This document shows, one piece after another, positions 8,974 to 17,252 of a DNA stretch of 64,000 nt. The translations under genes and the position numbers were made by a program. The DNA is taken from positions 744,001 to 808,000 of the forward strand of contig NZ_LGLV01000004.1 in assembly GCF_001687365.1 (NCBI RefSeq). The letters are read 5' to 3'. The notes beneath the pieces were generated by a model that was not told where the DNA came from, ran no database searches, and was given only the letters and a program-made list of their open reading frames with translations. The stretch comes from Pararhizobium polonicum (lineage in GTDB: Bacteria > Pseudomonadota > Alphaproteobacteria > Rhizobiales > Rhizobiaceae). Numbering within the stretch: position 1 is the stretch's first letter; each line of letters begins with the position of its first letter.

Positions 8974-10029
8974 TTAGAGTTTGACCGGCTTGCCGGTCCG
9001 CACGCTCTCATCGGCCGCAAGGCAGATGCGCAGCGACTGGACGGCATCGTCCATATGCCGTTCGAGATCGATGTTTTCGGTAATGGCTTTCAGCACATAG
9101 GCCTGCTCGAGATCGCAGAGCTGCTGATGCCCCGGCTCGCCGTCCATCTTCAGGTCTTCGTCCTTATGGACGAATTTTCCATCTGCGCCGGTTTCTGCCT
9201 TGTGAATGCGAATGACGGCCGTCTTGGTATGCGTGTCGATGTCGTCGGACTTGGCATTCGGGTCCATGACGATCGAAACCGAGCCGTTCGGCGTCATCAC
9301 ATCCTTCACGAAGAAGGCGGTTTCCGAGATCATCGGCCCCCAGGCGGCTTCATACCAGCCGAGCGAGCCATCCTCATAGAGCACCTGCAGATGGCCGTAA
9401 TTGTACATGTCGGCAGCAATTTCGTTCGACAGCCGCAGGCCCATGCCGCGCACTTCGACGGCTTTGGCATCGGTGATCTGGCACATGACATCGACATAAT
9501 GCACGCCGCAATCGACGATCGGCGGTGTTGTCTGCATCAGCGACTTGTGGGTCGACCAGGTCGGACCGCTGGACTGCTGGTTGAGGTTCATGCGGAAGAC
9601 ATAGGGCCCGCCGAGCTTGCGCGCCTCGGCGATCAGCCGCACCCAGGACGGATGATGACGCAATATATAGCCGACGACGAGCTTCTTGCCCGCTTTCTTC
9701 GCAGCCGCCACCACCCGTTCGGCGTCGGCAACCGTCGTCGCCAATGGCTTTTCGACGAACACATCGCATCCGGCCTCGAACGCCATGACGGCATAATCGG
9801 CGTGGCTGTCGGAATAAGTGCAGATCGAGCAGAGATCGGGCTTCAGCTCCTGCAGCGCCGCCGTGAAATCCGGATGGATCGTGTAGCCCTGAAGCTCGGG
9901 CGCGAGATCGGCCTTCGAGCGATTGACAAGGCCGACGATCTCGAAGCCGGGATTGTTGTGATAGGCGAGCGCATGGCTGCGGCCCATATTGCCGAGACCG
10001 GCGACGAGAACGCGGATGGGTTTGCTCAC
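8974..10029 (-). CDS. Gfo/Idh/MocA-family sugar dehydrogenase
   Basis: The 351-aa NAD(P)-dependent oxidoreductase has an N-terminal Rossmann fold (RVLVAGLGNMGRSHALAYH), the family lysine motif VFVEKPLATT (EKP), and a C-terminal substrate-binding alpha/beta domain. It overlaps the upstream permease gene by 4 bp, so it is co-transcribed with the transporter and murQ. It may oxidise or epimerise an imported amino sugar or a relative such as an anhydro sugar. The substrate cannot be read. The dehydrogenase is the member of this cluster that the standard MurNAc/GlcNAc pathway does not require. Confidence 0.88.
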   Translation of the reverse strand: MSKPIRVLVAGLGNMGRSHALAYHNNPGFEIVGLVNRSKADLAPELQGYTIHPDFTAALQELKPDLCSICTYSDSHADYAVMAFEAGCDVFVEKPLATTVADAERVVAAAKKAGKKLVVGYILRHHPSWVRLIAEARKLGGPYVFRMNLNQQSSGPTWSTHKSLMQTTPPIVDCGVHYVDVMCQITDAKAVEVRGMGLRLSNEIAADMYNYGHLQVLYEDGSLGWYEAAWGPMISETAFFVKDVMTPNGSVSIVMDPNAKSDDIDTHTKTAVIRIHKAETGADGKFVHKDEDLKMDGEPGHQQLCDLEQAYVLKAITENIDLERHMDDAVQSLRICLAADESVRTGKPVKL

Positions 10030-10865
10030 TTGACTGCTCCTGCGGTAATGCCGCGGATCAGCTGCCGCGAGAAGATCACGTAAAGAATGAGAACCGGGAA
10101 GATCGCCAGCGACAAGGCGGCGAGAACCGCGTTCCAGTTGGTGACGAACTGGCCGATGAACACCTGAGAGCCGAGCGTCACCGTCTTGGTGGCTTCGCCC
10201 GGTGCCAGGATCAGCGGGAACCAGAGATCGTTCCAGATCGGGATCATCGTGAAGACCGCGACCGTCGCCATGGCGGAACGGACCAGCGGCAGCACGAGGC
10301 GGAAGAAGATCGCATATTCCGACAGGCCGTCGATGCGGCCGGCATTCTTCAGGTCATCCGACACCGTGCGCATGAATTCCGACAGGATGAAAATAGCGAG
10401 TGGCAACCCCTGCGCGGTATAGACGAGGATCAGCGCCGTCAGCGTATTGACCAGACCGGCGGCGACCATGCCCTGCAGGATGGCGACCGTGCCGAGCCGG
10501 ATCGGGATCATGATGCCAATGGCCAGATAAAGCCCCATCAGCGTATTGCCCTTGAAGCGGTATTCCGACAGCGCGAAGGCCGCCATTGCACCGAACAGAA
10601 GCACGAAGAAGATCGAGACGACGGTGACGATCAGGCTATTCTGGAAATAGCCGACGAAATCCCCCTGTTTCAGCACGGTCGCATAGCCGACCAGACTGAA
10701 TGTCTCGGCCGTCGGCGGCGCCAAAGGCGTGCGGAAGATCGCATTCTTGTCCTTGAACGAGTTCAGGATCGTCAGGACGACGGGAAACAGCGCGATGACG
10801 GTATAACCGGCCAGCGCCAGGTGCACGAAGCTGGAACGCAGCGGCGACATGCGGGCTTTGGACAT
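10026..10865 (-). CDS. ABC sugar transporter permease (MalG type)
   Basis: A 279-aa inner-membrane permease with six predicted membrane segments. The cytoplasmic EAA loop is seen as LKNAGRIDGLSEYAIFFRLVLP near residue 190, where it contacts the ATPase. It pairs with the MalF-type permease encoded 13 bp upstream. The start MSKARMSPLRSSF is followed by the first hydrophobic segment. Confidence 0.93.
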   Translation of the reverse strand: MSKARMSPLRSSFVHLALAGYTVIALFPVVLTILNSFKDKNAIFRTPLAPPTAETFSLVGYATVLKQGDFVGYFQNSLIVTVVSIFFVLLFGAMAAFALSEYRFKGNTLMGLYLAIGIMIPIRLGTVAILQGMVAAGLVNTLTALILVYTAQGLPLAIFILSEFMRTVSDDLKNAGRIDGLSEYAIFFRLVLPLVRSAMATVAVFTMIPIWNDLWFPLILAPGEATKTVTLGSQVFIGQFVTNWNAVLAALSLAIFPVLILYVIFSRQLIRGITAGAVK

Positions 10866-10878
10866 GGATCCGTCTCCC

Positions 10879-11829
10879 TTAGAACTGATAGCGGCGGACG
10901 CGCCGCTGGATGCCGAAGAGATAGAGCGAGACGCCGGCGAGAATGATCATGAACATCACCGTGGCAATGGTGGCGCCCATCGAGCGGTCCCCCAATTGCA
11001 GCTGGAAGCCGAAGAAGGTGCGGTAGAGCAAGGTGCCGAGAATATCGGTCGCCCCGTCCGGTCCGGCCAGCGCGCCCTGCACCGTATAGATCAGGTCGAA
11101 GGCGTTGAAATTGCCGACGAAGGTGAGGATCGAGACCATGCCGATTGCCGGCAGGATCAGCGGCAGCTTGATCTTCCAGAACTGGCTCCAGCCGGTGACG
11201 CCATCGCATTCGGCAGCTTCGATCACCTCGTCGGGAATATTGAGAAGGGCTGCATAGATCAGCATCATCGGGATGCCGACATTCTGCCAGACGGAGATCA
11301 GCGACACCGCGATCAGCGCCGAGCCGGGCTTGCCGAGCCAGGGGCCGAAGAAAGCCTTCAGACCGACGAGGTCCATGAAGAACGGCGTGATGCCCCAGAT
11401 CGGCGACAGGATCAGCTTCCAGATGAAGCCGACGATGACGAAGGACAACAGCGTCGGCAGGAAGATGGCGGTACGGTAGAAGGTGGCAAGCCGCAGCTTG
11501 GGGATCGACAGCATGGCGGCAAGCGCGATACCGAGCGGATTCTGGACCAGCATGTGGATGATGAAGAACACGAAATTGTTCTTCAGCGCCCGCCAGAAAT
11601 CCGCCGCCCAGCGTTCGTTGCCGAACAGCACCTGGAAATTGGCAAAGCCGACGAAGGTCGATTGCCCATCCACGGTGTTGAACAGCGACAGGCGCAACGT
11701 TTCGATCAGCGGCAGGATCATCACGGCGGAATAGACGATGAAGGCCGGCAACAGGAAAACGAGGATGTGCCAGCGTTTCGGCCGTGCCGACGTTTGAAAG
11801 CTGTCCTCAGACGATATGGCGCTGCTCAT
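10879..11829 (-). CDS. ABC sugar transporter permease (MalF type)
   Basis: A 316-aa inner-membrane permease. After a ~20-residue cytoplasmic lead it has a first membrane segment (WHILVFLLPAFIVYSAVMIL) and the EAA loop IEAAECDGVTGWSQFWKIKLP near residue 220. It forms the heterodimeric channel with the downstream MalG-type protein. A 321-bp gap containing a RIME repeat separates it from the binding-protein gene, a place where expression within the operon can be stepped down. Confidence 0.93.
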   Translation of the reverse strand: MSSAISSEDSFQTSARPKRWHILVFLLPAFIVYSAVMILPLIETLRLSLFNTVDGQSTFVGFANFQVLFGNERWAADFWRALKNNFVFFIIHMLVQNPLGIALAAMLSIPKLRLATFYRTAIFLPTLLSFVIVGFIWKLILSPIWGITPFFMDLVGLKAFFGPWLGKPGSALIAVSLISVWQNVGIPMMLIYAALLNIPDEVIEAAECDGVTGWSQFWKIKLPLILPAIGMVSILTFVGNFNAFDLIYTVQGALAGPDGATDILGTLLYRTFFGFQLQLGDRSMGATIATVMFMIILAGVSLYLFGIQRRVRRYQF

Positions 11830-12014
11830 GGCTTCTGCCGCTCCGACCCGTTTCCGTCAAGCGCCGCGATATGCGGCAAGGCGCTGCGCCGCCGGCCCCC
11901 GCCGCGCATGCCTCAACCAGCAAACCCGAAGGTGCTGGCGAAATTCGATTTCAGATTACATGTTTTCGGCTGGACGCTTTGCATTTTCGCAGAAGAACGT
12001 CCGGCATCAAGTGC

Positions 12015-12130
12015 TGCCCCTCATCCGCCCTTTCGGGCACCTTCTCCCCGCTTGCGGGGGAGAAGGGACAAGCCGCAAACTCCGATAATCCCCTCTCCCC
12101 GCATGCGGGGAGAGGGTTAGGGTGAGGGGC
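12015..12130. repeat. RIME-type intergenic mosaic element (two palindromes)
   Basis: The 116-bp element starts CCCCTCATCCGCCC and ends GGGTGAGGGGC, so its ends are themselves complementary. It holds two large palindromes: CTTCTCCCCGC...GCGGGGGAGAAG, and CCCTCTCCCCGC...GCGGGGAGAGGG around GCATGC. This matches the Rhizobium-specific intergenic mosaic element in length and sequence style as I remember it. It lies between the binding-protein and permease genes of one operon. The remaining ~200 bp of the 11830-12150 gap shows no gene. Confidence 0.85.
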
Positions 12131-12150
12131 AGTTCCCCACAACCCCAATT

Positions 12151-13410
12151 TTACTTCGCAGGCTTGTACCAGCTGTCGAGGCCCTTCTGCAGCTTTTCGG
12201 CGGCGACTTCCGGCGTATCGGTGCCGTTGATCACGTTGGCCGATTCGACCCAGGTCTCGTTTTCGAGGTTCGGGGTACCGCGCGACAAGATCTGGTAGGT
12301 CGAGCGGATCGTCGGCTTGCACTTTTCACGCCAGGAGACGAATTCCTGGGCGAGCGGATCGGCCATCTTCACCGGTGTCGAATTCAGGCTGAAGAAGCCC
12401 GGCAGCGAATTGGCATAGATGTCGGCGAATTCCGGCGAGGCGATCCAGGAGAGGAGCTTCTTGGCTTCTTCCGGGTGCGCGCTCTTGGCATTCAGGCCAA
12501 CGCCGATATCGTTGTGGTCGGAGATGTAGCAAGCGTCGCCTGCGGTCTTCACCGGCGGCGGGAAGGCGCCCATCTTGAACTGCGCCTGCGTGTTGAACAG
12601 GCCGATTTCCCACGAGCCAGCCGGATAGATGGCGGCGCGGCCGAGCGTGAACAGGTTCTGGCTGTCCGGATAGGTCTGGGCTTCGAAGCCGTCGCCGAGA
12701 TAATCCTTCCACTTGGCAAGAACCTTGTAGGGTTCGACCCAGTCGGCGTCGGTCAGCTTCTGCTCGCCCTTGATCAGAGCGGCGCGGCCTTCCTCGCCCT
12801 TCCAGTAGGTCGGACCAATGTTCTGGTAGCCCATGGTGGCGGCTTCCCAGAGGTCCTTCGTGCCCATGGCAAGCGGGATATAGGTGCCGTCAGCCTTGAT
12901 CTTGTCGAGGGCCGCGAAGAAGTCGGCTTCCGTTGCCGGGATGGCGATGCCGAGCTTGTCGAAGGCGTCCTTGTTGTAGATGAAGCCATGGATGACCGAA
13001 GCCATCGGCACGCAGAACGCAGCCGAACCGTCGTCCGTCGTCCAGGCGGCCTTGGCGACCGGCGAGAAGTTCTCCATGCCCGGCAGGCTGGTGAGGTCAG
13101 CCAGATGCTTCTTGTTGTAAAGCTCGAGCGAGGCGTCGAATGGACGGCAGGTGACGAGATCGCCGGCCGAACCGGCATCGAGCTTGGCGTTCAGAGCCGC
13201 GTTGTATTCGGTCGGCGCGGTCGGCGCGAAGACGACCTTGATACCGGGGTTCTTGGCTTCGAAAGCCGGGATCAGCTTTTCCTGCCAGATGGTCAGGTCG
13301 TCGTTGCGCCAGCTTTCGATCGTCAGGGTAACATCTTCCGCGTGCGCCAGCCCGGCGGAGCCGAGGATGCTGGATGCAAGCAGCAGGCCTTTCAAGGTAG
13401 TGCGGGTCAT
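12151..13410 (-). CDS. ABC transporter sugar-binding protein (extracellular solute-binding family 1)
   Basis: The 419-aa periplasmic protein has a Sec signal peptide (MTRTTLKGLLLASSILGSAG, cleavage after AHA). The mature part begins EDVTLTIESWRNDDLTIWQE and follows the MalE/UgpB-like fold throughout. The ATG at 13410 has GGGAGAACGTA directly before it and is preferred over an in-frame upstream ATG. It captures the sugar for the permeases downstream. It lies 50 bp after murQ, so the ligand is likely an N-acetylated amino sugar or muropeptide-derived sugar. This is inferred from context only. Confidence 0.93.
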   Translation of the reverse strand: MTRTTLKGLLLASSILGSAGLAHAEDVTLTIESWRNDDLTIWQEKLIPAFEAKNPGIKVVFAPTAPTEYNAALNAKLDAGSAGDLVTCRPFDASLELYNKKHLADLTSLPGMENFSPVAKAAWTTDDGSAAFCVPMASVIHGFIYNKDAFDKLGIAIPATEADFFAALDKIKADGTYIPLAMGTKDLWEAATMGYQNIGPTYWKGEEGRAALIKGEQKLTDADWVEPYKVLAKWKDYLGDGFEAQTYPDSQNLFTLGRAAIYPAGSWEIGLFNTQAQFKMGAFPPPVKTAGDACYISDHNDIGVGLNAKSAHPEEAKKLLSWIASPEFADIYANSLPGFFSLNSTPVKMADPLAQEFVSWREKCKPTIRSTYQILSRGTPNLENETWVESANVINGTDTPEVAAEKLQKGLDSWYKPAK

Positions 13411-13460
13411 TACGTTCTCCCTTTTATATGCGCCGGTTCGACGCGGTTTTAAAACCCAGA

Positions 13461-14360
13461 TCAATGTGCCGCGACACCAGACAAGGCACGGCGCAAGCTT
13501 TGACCGGCTTCGGTCAGCGCTGCTTGTGCAGCCGCCACATCCCTTGCCCCAGCAGCAAGGAGAATGGCTATCTTGACCGAGCCCGACGATGTGTTGAGAT
13601 AGCGGTCGGCTTCCGTCGCACTGACCCCGGCAATATCGGAGACGATGCGGATGGCGCGGCCGCGCAGTTTCGCATTATCGGCCTTCAGGTTGACCATGTG
13701 TCCGTCATGGACATGGCCGAGATGGATGCCGACAAGCGTGGAAAACATGTTGAAGGCGATCTTCTGCGCCGTGGCAGCACCCATGCGTGTCGATCCGGAG
13801 ATGACCTCGGGCGGCGTTTGCAGAAGAATGGCCACGTCGGCATTCTGAAAGAGCAGAGCACCGGGATTGTTGGCCATGGCGATGACCCGGGCACCACGTT
13901 GCCGGGCTTCGTCAGCGGCAGCCAGCGCATAGGGCGTCGAACCGCTGGCGGAGACGGAGATCAGACAATCGCCCTTGCCGATGCCGGCATCGCGCACATC
14001 GTTGCGCGCCAGCTCCATGTCGTCCTCATAACCGCCGGCAAGATCGCTCAGGCTTGCGGCACCGCCGGCAAGCAACACGACGACCTTGTCGAGCGCAATT
14101 CCATAGGTGCCCGGCAATTCCAGCGCATCGGCCATAGCCATCAGACCCGAGCTGCCGGCGCCCGCATAGGCCAGGCGGCCACCACTTGCCAGCGCCTCGG
14201 AAGCAATCTGCGCCGCAGCGGCCAGTGGTTCGATCGCAGCATCGACAACCTTCGCCGCGGCCTGCTGGCCGGACGCAAGCAGACGAAGCGCCAGCGCCGG
14301 ATGCATCACATCCAGTCCCATCGCCTTGTCATGACGCTCTTCGGTCTTCACTGACGGCAT
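13461..14360 (-). CDS. murQ: N-acetylmuramic acid 6-phosphate etherase
   Basis: The 299-aa SIS-fold enzyme cleaves the D-lactyl ether of MurNAc-6-phosphate to give GlcNAc-6-phosphate and lactate. Visible family features are the N-terminal helical region with MGLDVMHPALALRLLASGQ, the SIS signature GGRLAYAGAGSSGLMAMADA, and the phospho-sugar loop SVSASGSTPYALAAADEA. Length matches MurQ. It is the first gene of the leftward operon and is divergent from the kinase gene across a 197-bp AT-rich control region. The pathway continues with NagA and the SIS deaminase of the rightward operon. Confidence 0.93.
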   Translation of the reverse strand: MPSVKTEERHDKAMGLDVMHPALALRLLASGQQAAAKVVDAAIEPLAAAAQIASEALASGGRLAYAGAGSSGLMAMADALELPGTYGIALDKVVVLLAGGAASLSDLAGGYEDDMELARNDVRDAGIGKGDCLISVSASGSTPYALAAADEARQRGARVIAMANNPGALLFQNADVAILLQTPPEVISGSTRMGAATAQKIAFNMFSTLVGIHLGHVHDGHMVNLKADNAKLRGRAIRIVSDIAGVSATEADRYLNTSSGSVKIAILLAAGARDVAAAQAALTEAGQSLRRALSGVAAH

Positions 14361-14386
14361 ATGCTCGATCTCCCTCGCCGCAAATT

Positions 14387-14407
14387 AATGCCAAAAAAAT
14401 ACCAATT
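14387..14407 (-). promoter_or_regulatory. GGTAT direct-repeat operator upstream of murQ
   Basis: Read on the minus strand, 14404-14388 is TGGTATTTTTTTGGCAT: two GGYAT-like units one helical turn (11 bp) apart. It differs at one of 17 positions from the element at 14521-14537 in front of the divergent kinase gene, and the two are inverted relative to each other. It lies ~27 bp from the murQ start, a repressor-like position. The likely ligand is the GntR protein encoded at 15439. Confidence 0.55.
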
Positions 14408-14520
14408 GTCTAGGGAAAATTAACTTCTGTTCGAAGAAAAATCCTTACCAGCAAAATAATCAATATTTTTCAGCATGTTAATCGATAAATCCAATTAAAG
14501 ACCAAATCCCCCTTGGTTAA

Positions 14521-14537
14521 TGGTATTTTTTTGGTAT
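14521..14537 (+). promoter_or_regulatory. GGTAT direct-repeat operator upstream of the amino-sugar kinase
   Basis: The sequence TGGTATTTTTTTGGTAT has TGGTAT units starting at 14521 and 14532, 11 bp apart, 20 bp before the kinase ATG. A further TTGGTTAA lies just upstream at 14513. It is the mirror partner of the element before murQ. Both operons are therefore probably controlled by one regulator. The intervening ~110 bp is AT-rich and holds the divergent promoters. Confidence 0.55.
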
Positions 14538-14557
14538 CATTTTTCCCGGAGGTATCC

Positions 14558-15442
14558 ATGCCACATTACATTCTGGGAATCGACGGCGGCGGCACGAGTT
14601 GCCGCGCGGCTGTAGCCGGTGCCGAAGGGCGTATCCTCGGGCGGGGCAAAAGCGGCGCGGCCAACATTCTGACCGATCCCGACAATGCCCTGATTCATAT
14701 TATCGGCGCAGCCACGGCCGCATTCGAGGAAGCAAACATCGCCCCTTCGGAGATCGGCTCGGCCCGTGCGGTTCTCGGCCTGGCCGGCAGCAATGTCGGC
14801 GATGCCGTTCATTACGTGAAGGAGCGCCTGCCCTTTGCCAGAGCCGATATCGAATCCGACGGGCTGATCGCTCTTCAGGGCGCCCTGGGTGATGGCGACG
14901 GCGCCGTCGCCATCCTCGGCACCGGATCGATCTATATTTCCCGGCAGGCGGATGACATCCGCTATATCGGTGGATGGGGATTCCAGATCGGGGATCTCGG
15001 CAGCGGCGCCCGCCTTGGCCACGCCCTTCTGCAGGAGAGCGTGCTGGCCTTCGACCGAATTCATCCCTCCTCGCCGCTGACCGATGCCGTCATGGCCGAG
15101 TTCAACGACGACCCGCGCGACGTGGTGGAGTTCGCGCGCGCTGCACGGCCCGGCGAATTCGGCCGCTTCGCCCCCAAGGTTTTCGACCACGCCGGCCGCA
15201 ACGATCGGGTGGCGATCGCGCTGCTGCGGGCATCCGCGCAAACCATCGACGAAGCCCTCGACGCCGTGGTGGCACAGGGCAGCCACAGGCTCTGCCTGCT
15301 CGGCGGACTGGCGCCGCTTTACCGCCCCTGGCTTGCCGAGCGGCATCAGCCCTTGTTCGTGGAGCCGGAGGCAGACGCGCTGACCGGCTCGGTCGCGCTT
15401 GCTGCCAAACGTTTTCCTGCCGATGCGGGGGCACAATCATGA
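14558..15442 (+). CDS. BadF/BadG/BcrA-type amino-sugar kinase (GlcNAc/MurNAc kinase)
   Basis: A 294-aa ASKHA-fold kinase: phosphate-1 loop YILGIDGGGTSCRAAVAG at the N-terminus, adenosine/phosphate-2 motifs ESDGLIALQGALGDGDGAVAILGTGS (about residues 105-130), and GGWGFQIGDLGSGARLG. Family members include eukaryotic GlcNAc kinase and clostridial MurK, which phosphorylates both MurNAc and GlcNAc. Next to murQ a MurK-like role producing MurNAc-6-phosphate is the simplest reading. The start ATG has GGAGG 5-8 nt upstream. It overlaps the GntR gene by 4 bp. Confidence 0.87.
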   Translation: MPHYILGIDGGGTSCRAAVAGAEGRILGRGKSGAANILTDPDNALIHIIGAATAAFEEANIAPSEIGSARAVLGLAGSNVGDAVHYVKERLPFARADIESDGLIALQGALGDGDGAVAILGTGSIYISRQADDIRYIGGWGFQIGDLGSGARLGHALLQESVLAFDRIHPSSPLTDAVMAEFNDDPRDVVEFARAARPGEFGRFAPKVFDHAGRNDRVAIALLRASAQTIDEALDAVVAQGSHRLCLLGGLAPLYRPWLAERHQPLFVEPEADALTGSVALAAKRFPADAGAQS

Positions 15443-16203
15443 CCCAGCATCTCGAGGCCATCCTGCCGCTGGAAGGACTTCAGTCCGGAGGATCCGGACC
15501 ACTGTACCTGAAACTCAGACAGTCTCTGGAAGAGGCGATCCTGTCCGGAAAGCTCAATCACGGCGATGCGCTGCCGCCGGAGCGGGATCTGGCCGATTAT
15601 GCCAGCATCAGCCGTGTGACGGTGCGCAAGGCCGTCGACGATCTGGTCAGGGACGGCCTGCTCGTGCGCCGTCATGGCTCCGGCACCTTCGTCGTCAAGC
15701 CGGTCCACCGCGTCCAGCAGTCGCTGTCGCGGCTGACATCCTTCACCGAAGACATGGCGCGGCGCGGACTGACGACGACGGCGCAGTGGATCGAGCGCGG
15801 GCTGTTTCATCCTTCGCCGGATGAAATGATGGCGCTCGGCCTGCCGGCGGATGCGCTTGTCGCGCGCCTTGGCCGCCTGCGCATCGCCGACGATATGCCG
15901 CTCGCCATCGAGCGGGCGAGCATTTCCGCCGAATTCCTGCCGGATCCGATCCGGATTGGCACCTCGCTCTATGCCGAACTCGACAAGACCAAGTCGCGGC
16001 CGGTACGCGCCGTGCAGCGGATTTCCGCCTGCAGCCTGAAGGACCCGGATGCGGCGATGCTCGGCGTGCCGTCAGGATCGGCCAGCCTTTCCATCGAACG
16101 CATTTCCTACCTCGCCTCCGGCCGGGTGGTGGAATTCACCCGCTCGCTCTACCGGGGCGACGCCTACGACTTCGTCGCGGAACTGACCCTGTCGGATTCC
16201 TGA
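15439..16203 (+). CDS. GntR-family regulator (HutC/NagR-like, UTRA domain)
   Basis: A 254-aa regulator. The N-terminal winged helix (LYLKLRQSLEEAILSGKLNHGDALPPERDLADY, then SRVTVRKAVDDLVRDGLLVRRHGSGTFV) covers about residues 20-90. A UTRA effector domain follows, ending in YRGDAYDFVAELTL. NagR/DasR relatives sense glucosamine or GlcNAc phosphates. Its position inside the rightward operon suggests it autoregulates and controls the divergent murQ operon through the paired GGTAT elements. It starts on the ATGA overlap with the kinase gene. Confidence 0.9.
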   Translation: MTQHLEAILPLEGLQSGGSGPLYLKLRQSLEEAILSGKLNHGDALPPERDLADYASISRVTVRKAVDDLVRDGLLVRRHGSGTFVVKPVHRVQQSLSRLTSFTEDMARRGLTTTAQWIERGLFHPSPDEMMALGLPADALVARLGRLRIADDMPLAIERASISAEFLPDPIRIGTSLYAELDKTKSRPVRAVQRISACSLKDPDAAMLGVPSGSASLSIERISYLASGRVVEFTRSLYRGDAYDFVAELTLSDS

Positions 16204-16229
16204 GCGGCACAAGCTAGAAAGACAAGACC

Positions 16230-17252
16230 ATGCTGACCAACATGCGGCGCGAAATCGACGAGATCCCGGAAGCCGCCGCCCGCCTTCTCGATCAATCGCG
16301 CTTAGCCGTCAAAGCGACCGGCGCGGCCCTGCGTGCGAAAGACCCGGCCTTTCTGGTAACGATTGCCCGCGGCTCATCCGACCATGCGGCGCTGTTCCTG
16401 AAATATGCGATCGAGCTTTCGACCGGCCGGCCCGTTGCCTCTCTCGGCCCGTCGCTCGCCTCGATCTACGGCGCGAAAATGCATCTTCAGGGCGCCGCAT
16501 CCATCGCCATCTCGCAATCCGGCAAGAGCCCGGATATCGTTGCCATGGCTGAAGCCGCGACCAAGGCGGGAGCGGTCACGATCGCGCTCACCAATACCCT
16601 GCCCTCGCCGATCTCCGAGGCCAGCACCCATCCGCTCGATATCCTCGCCGGACCGGAAATCGCCGTCGCCGCCACCAAATCCTATGTCAATTCGATCGTC
16701 GCCGGTCTTGCCATCCTTGGCGAATGGACTGAAGACGCTGCCCTGCAGCGGGCCGTCGCCGACCTGCCGGTACAATTTGCCAAGGCCGTGACGCTCGACT
16801 GGCAGGCGCTGGCCGACGAGCTCGGCGAGGCGGAATCGCTGTTCGTGCTCGGGCGCGGCCCGGCCCTTGCCATTGCCAGCGAAGCGGCACTCAAGTTCAA
16901 GGAAACCTCGGGCATGCATGCCGAAGCCTATTCGGCGGCCGAAGTGCTGCATGGGCCGGTGGCGCTGGTCGAAAAGCGCTTCCCGGTCATCGGTCTTGCC
17001 GCGCGCGATGCGGCCGAAGGCTCCGTCACCGGTATTCTCGACAGCCTCAGCGCCAAGGGTGCGCTCGCCTTCGTCACCTCCACGGAGGCCAGATCGGCAA
17101 GGGTTCTTCCGTTTGTCGAGACCGGCCATCCGATTACCGATGCGCTGACGCTGATCCTGCCATTCTATGGTTTCGTCGAATCCTGGTCGCGCTCACGCGG
17201 CCTCAACCCGGACGCCCCTGTCGCCCTCAAGAAGGTAACGGAGACGAGATGA
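16230..17252 (+). CDS. SIS-domain glucosamine-6-phosphate deaminase (NagB-II type)
   Basis: A 340-aa protein with two SIS folds, equivalent to the isomerase half of GlmS but without the glutaminase domain. It starts MLTNMRREIDEIPEAAARLL. Phospho-sugar loops are seen at IARGSSDHAA and ISQSGKSPDI, then LGRGPALAIASEAALKFKETSGMHAEAYSAAEVLHGP. Stand-alone proteins of this type deaminate glucosamine-6-phosphate to fructose-6-phosphate, the last step needed here. It overlaps nagA by 4 bp. No hexamer-type NagB is present in the cluster. Confidence 0.9.
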   Translation: MLTNMRREIDEIPEAAARLLDQSRLAVKATGAALRAKDPAFLVTIARGSSDHAALFLKYAIELSTGRPVASLGPSLASIYGAKMHLQGAASIAISQSGKSPDIVAMAEAATKAGAVTIALTNTLPSPISEASTHPLDILAGPEIAVAATKSYVNSIVAGLAILGEWTEDAALQRAVADLPVQFAKAVTLDWQALADELGEAESLFVLGRGPALAIASEAALKFKETSGMHAEAYSAAEVLHGPVALVEKRFPVIGLAARDAAEGSVTGILDSLSAKGALAFVTSTEARSARVLPFVETGHPITDALTLILPFYGFVESWSRSRGLNPDAPVALKKVTETR

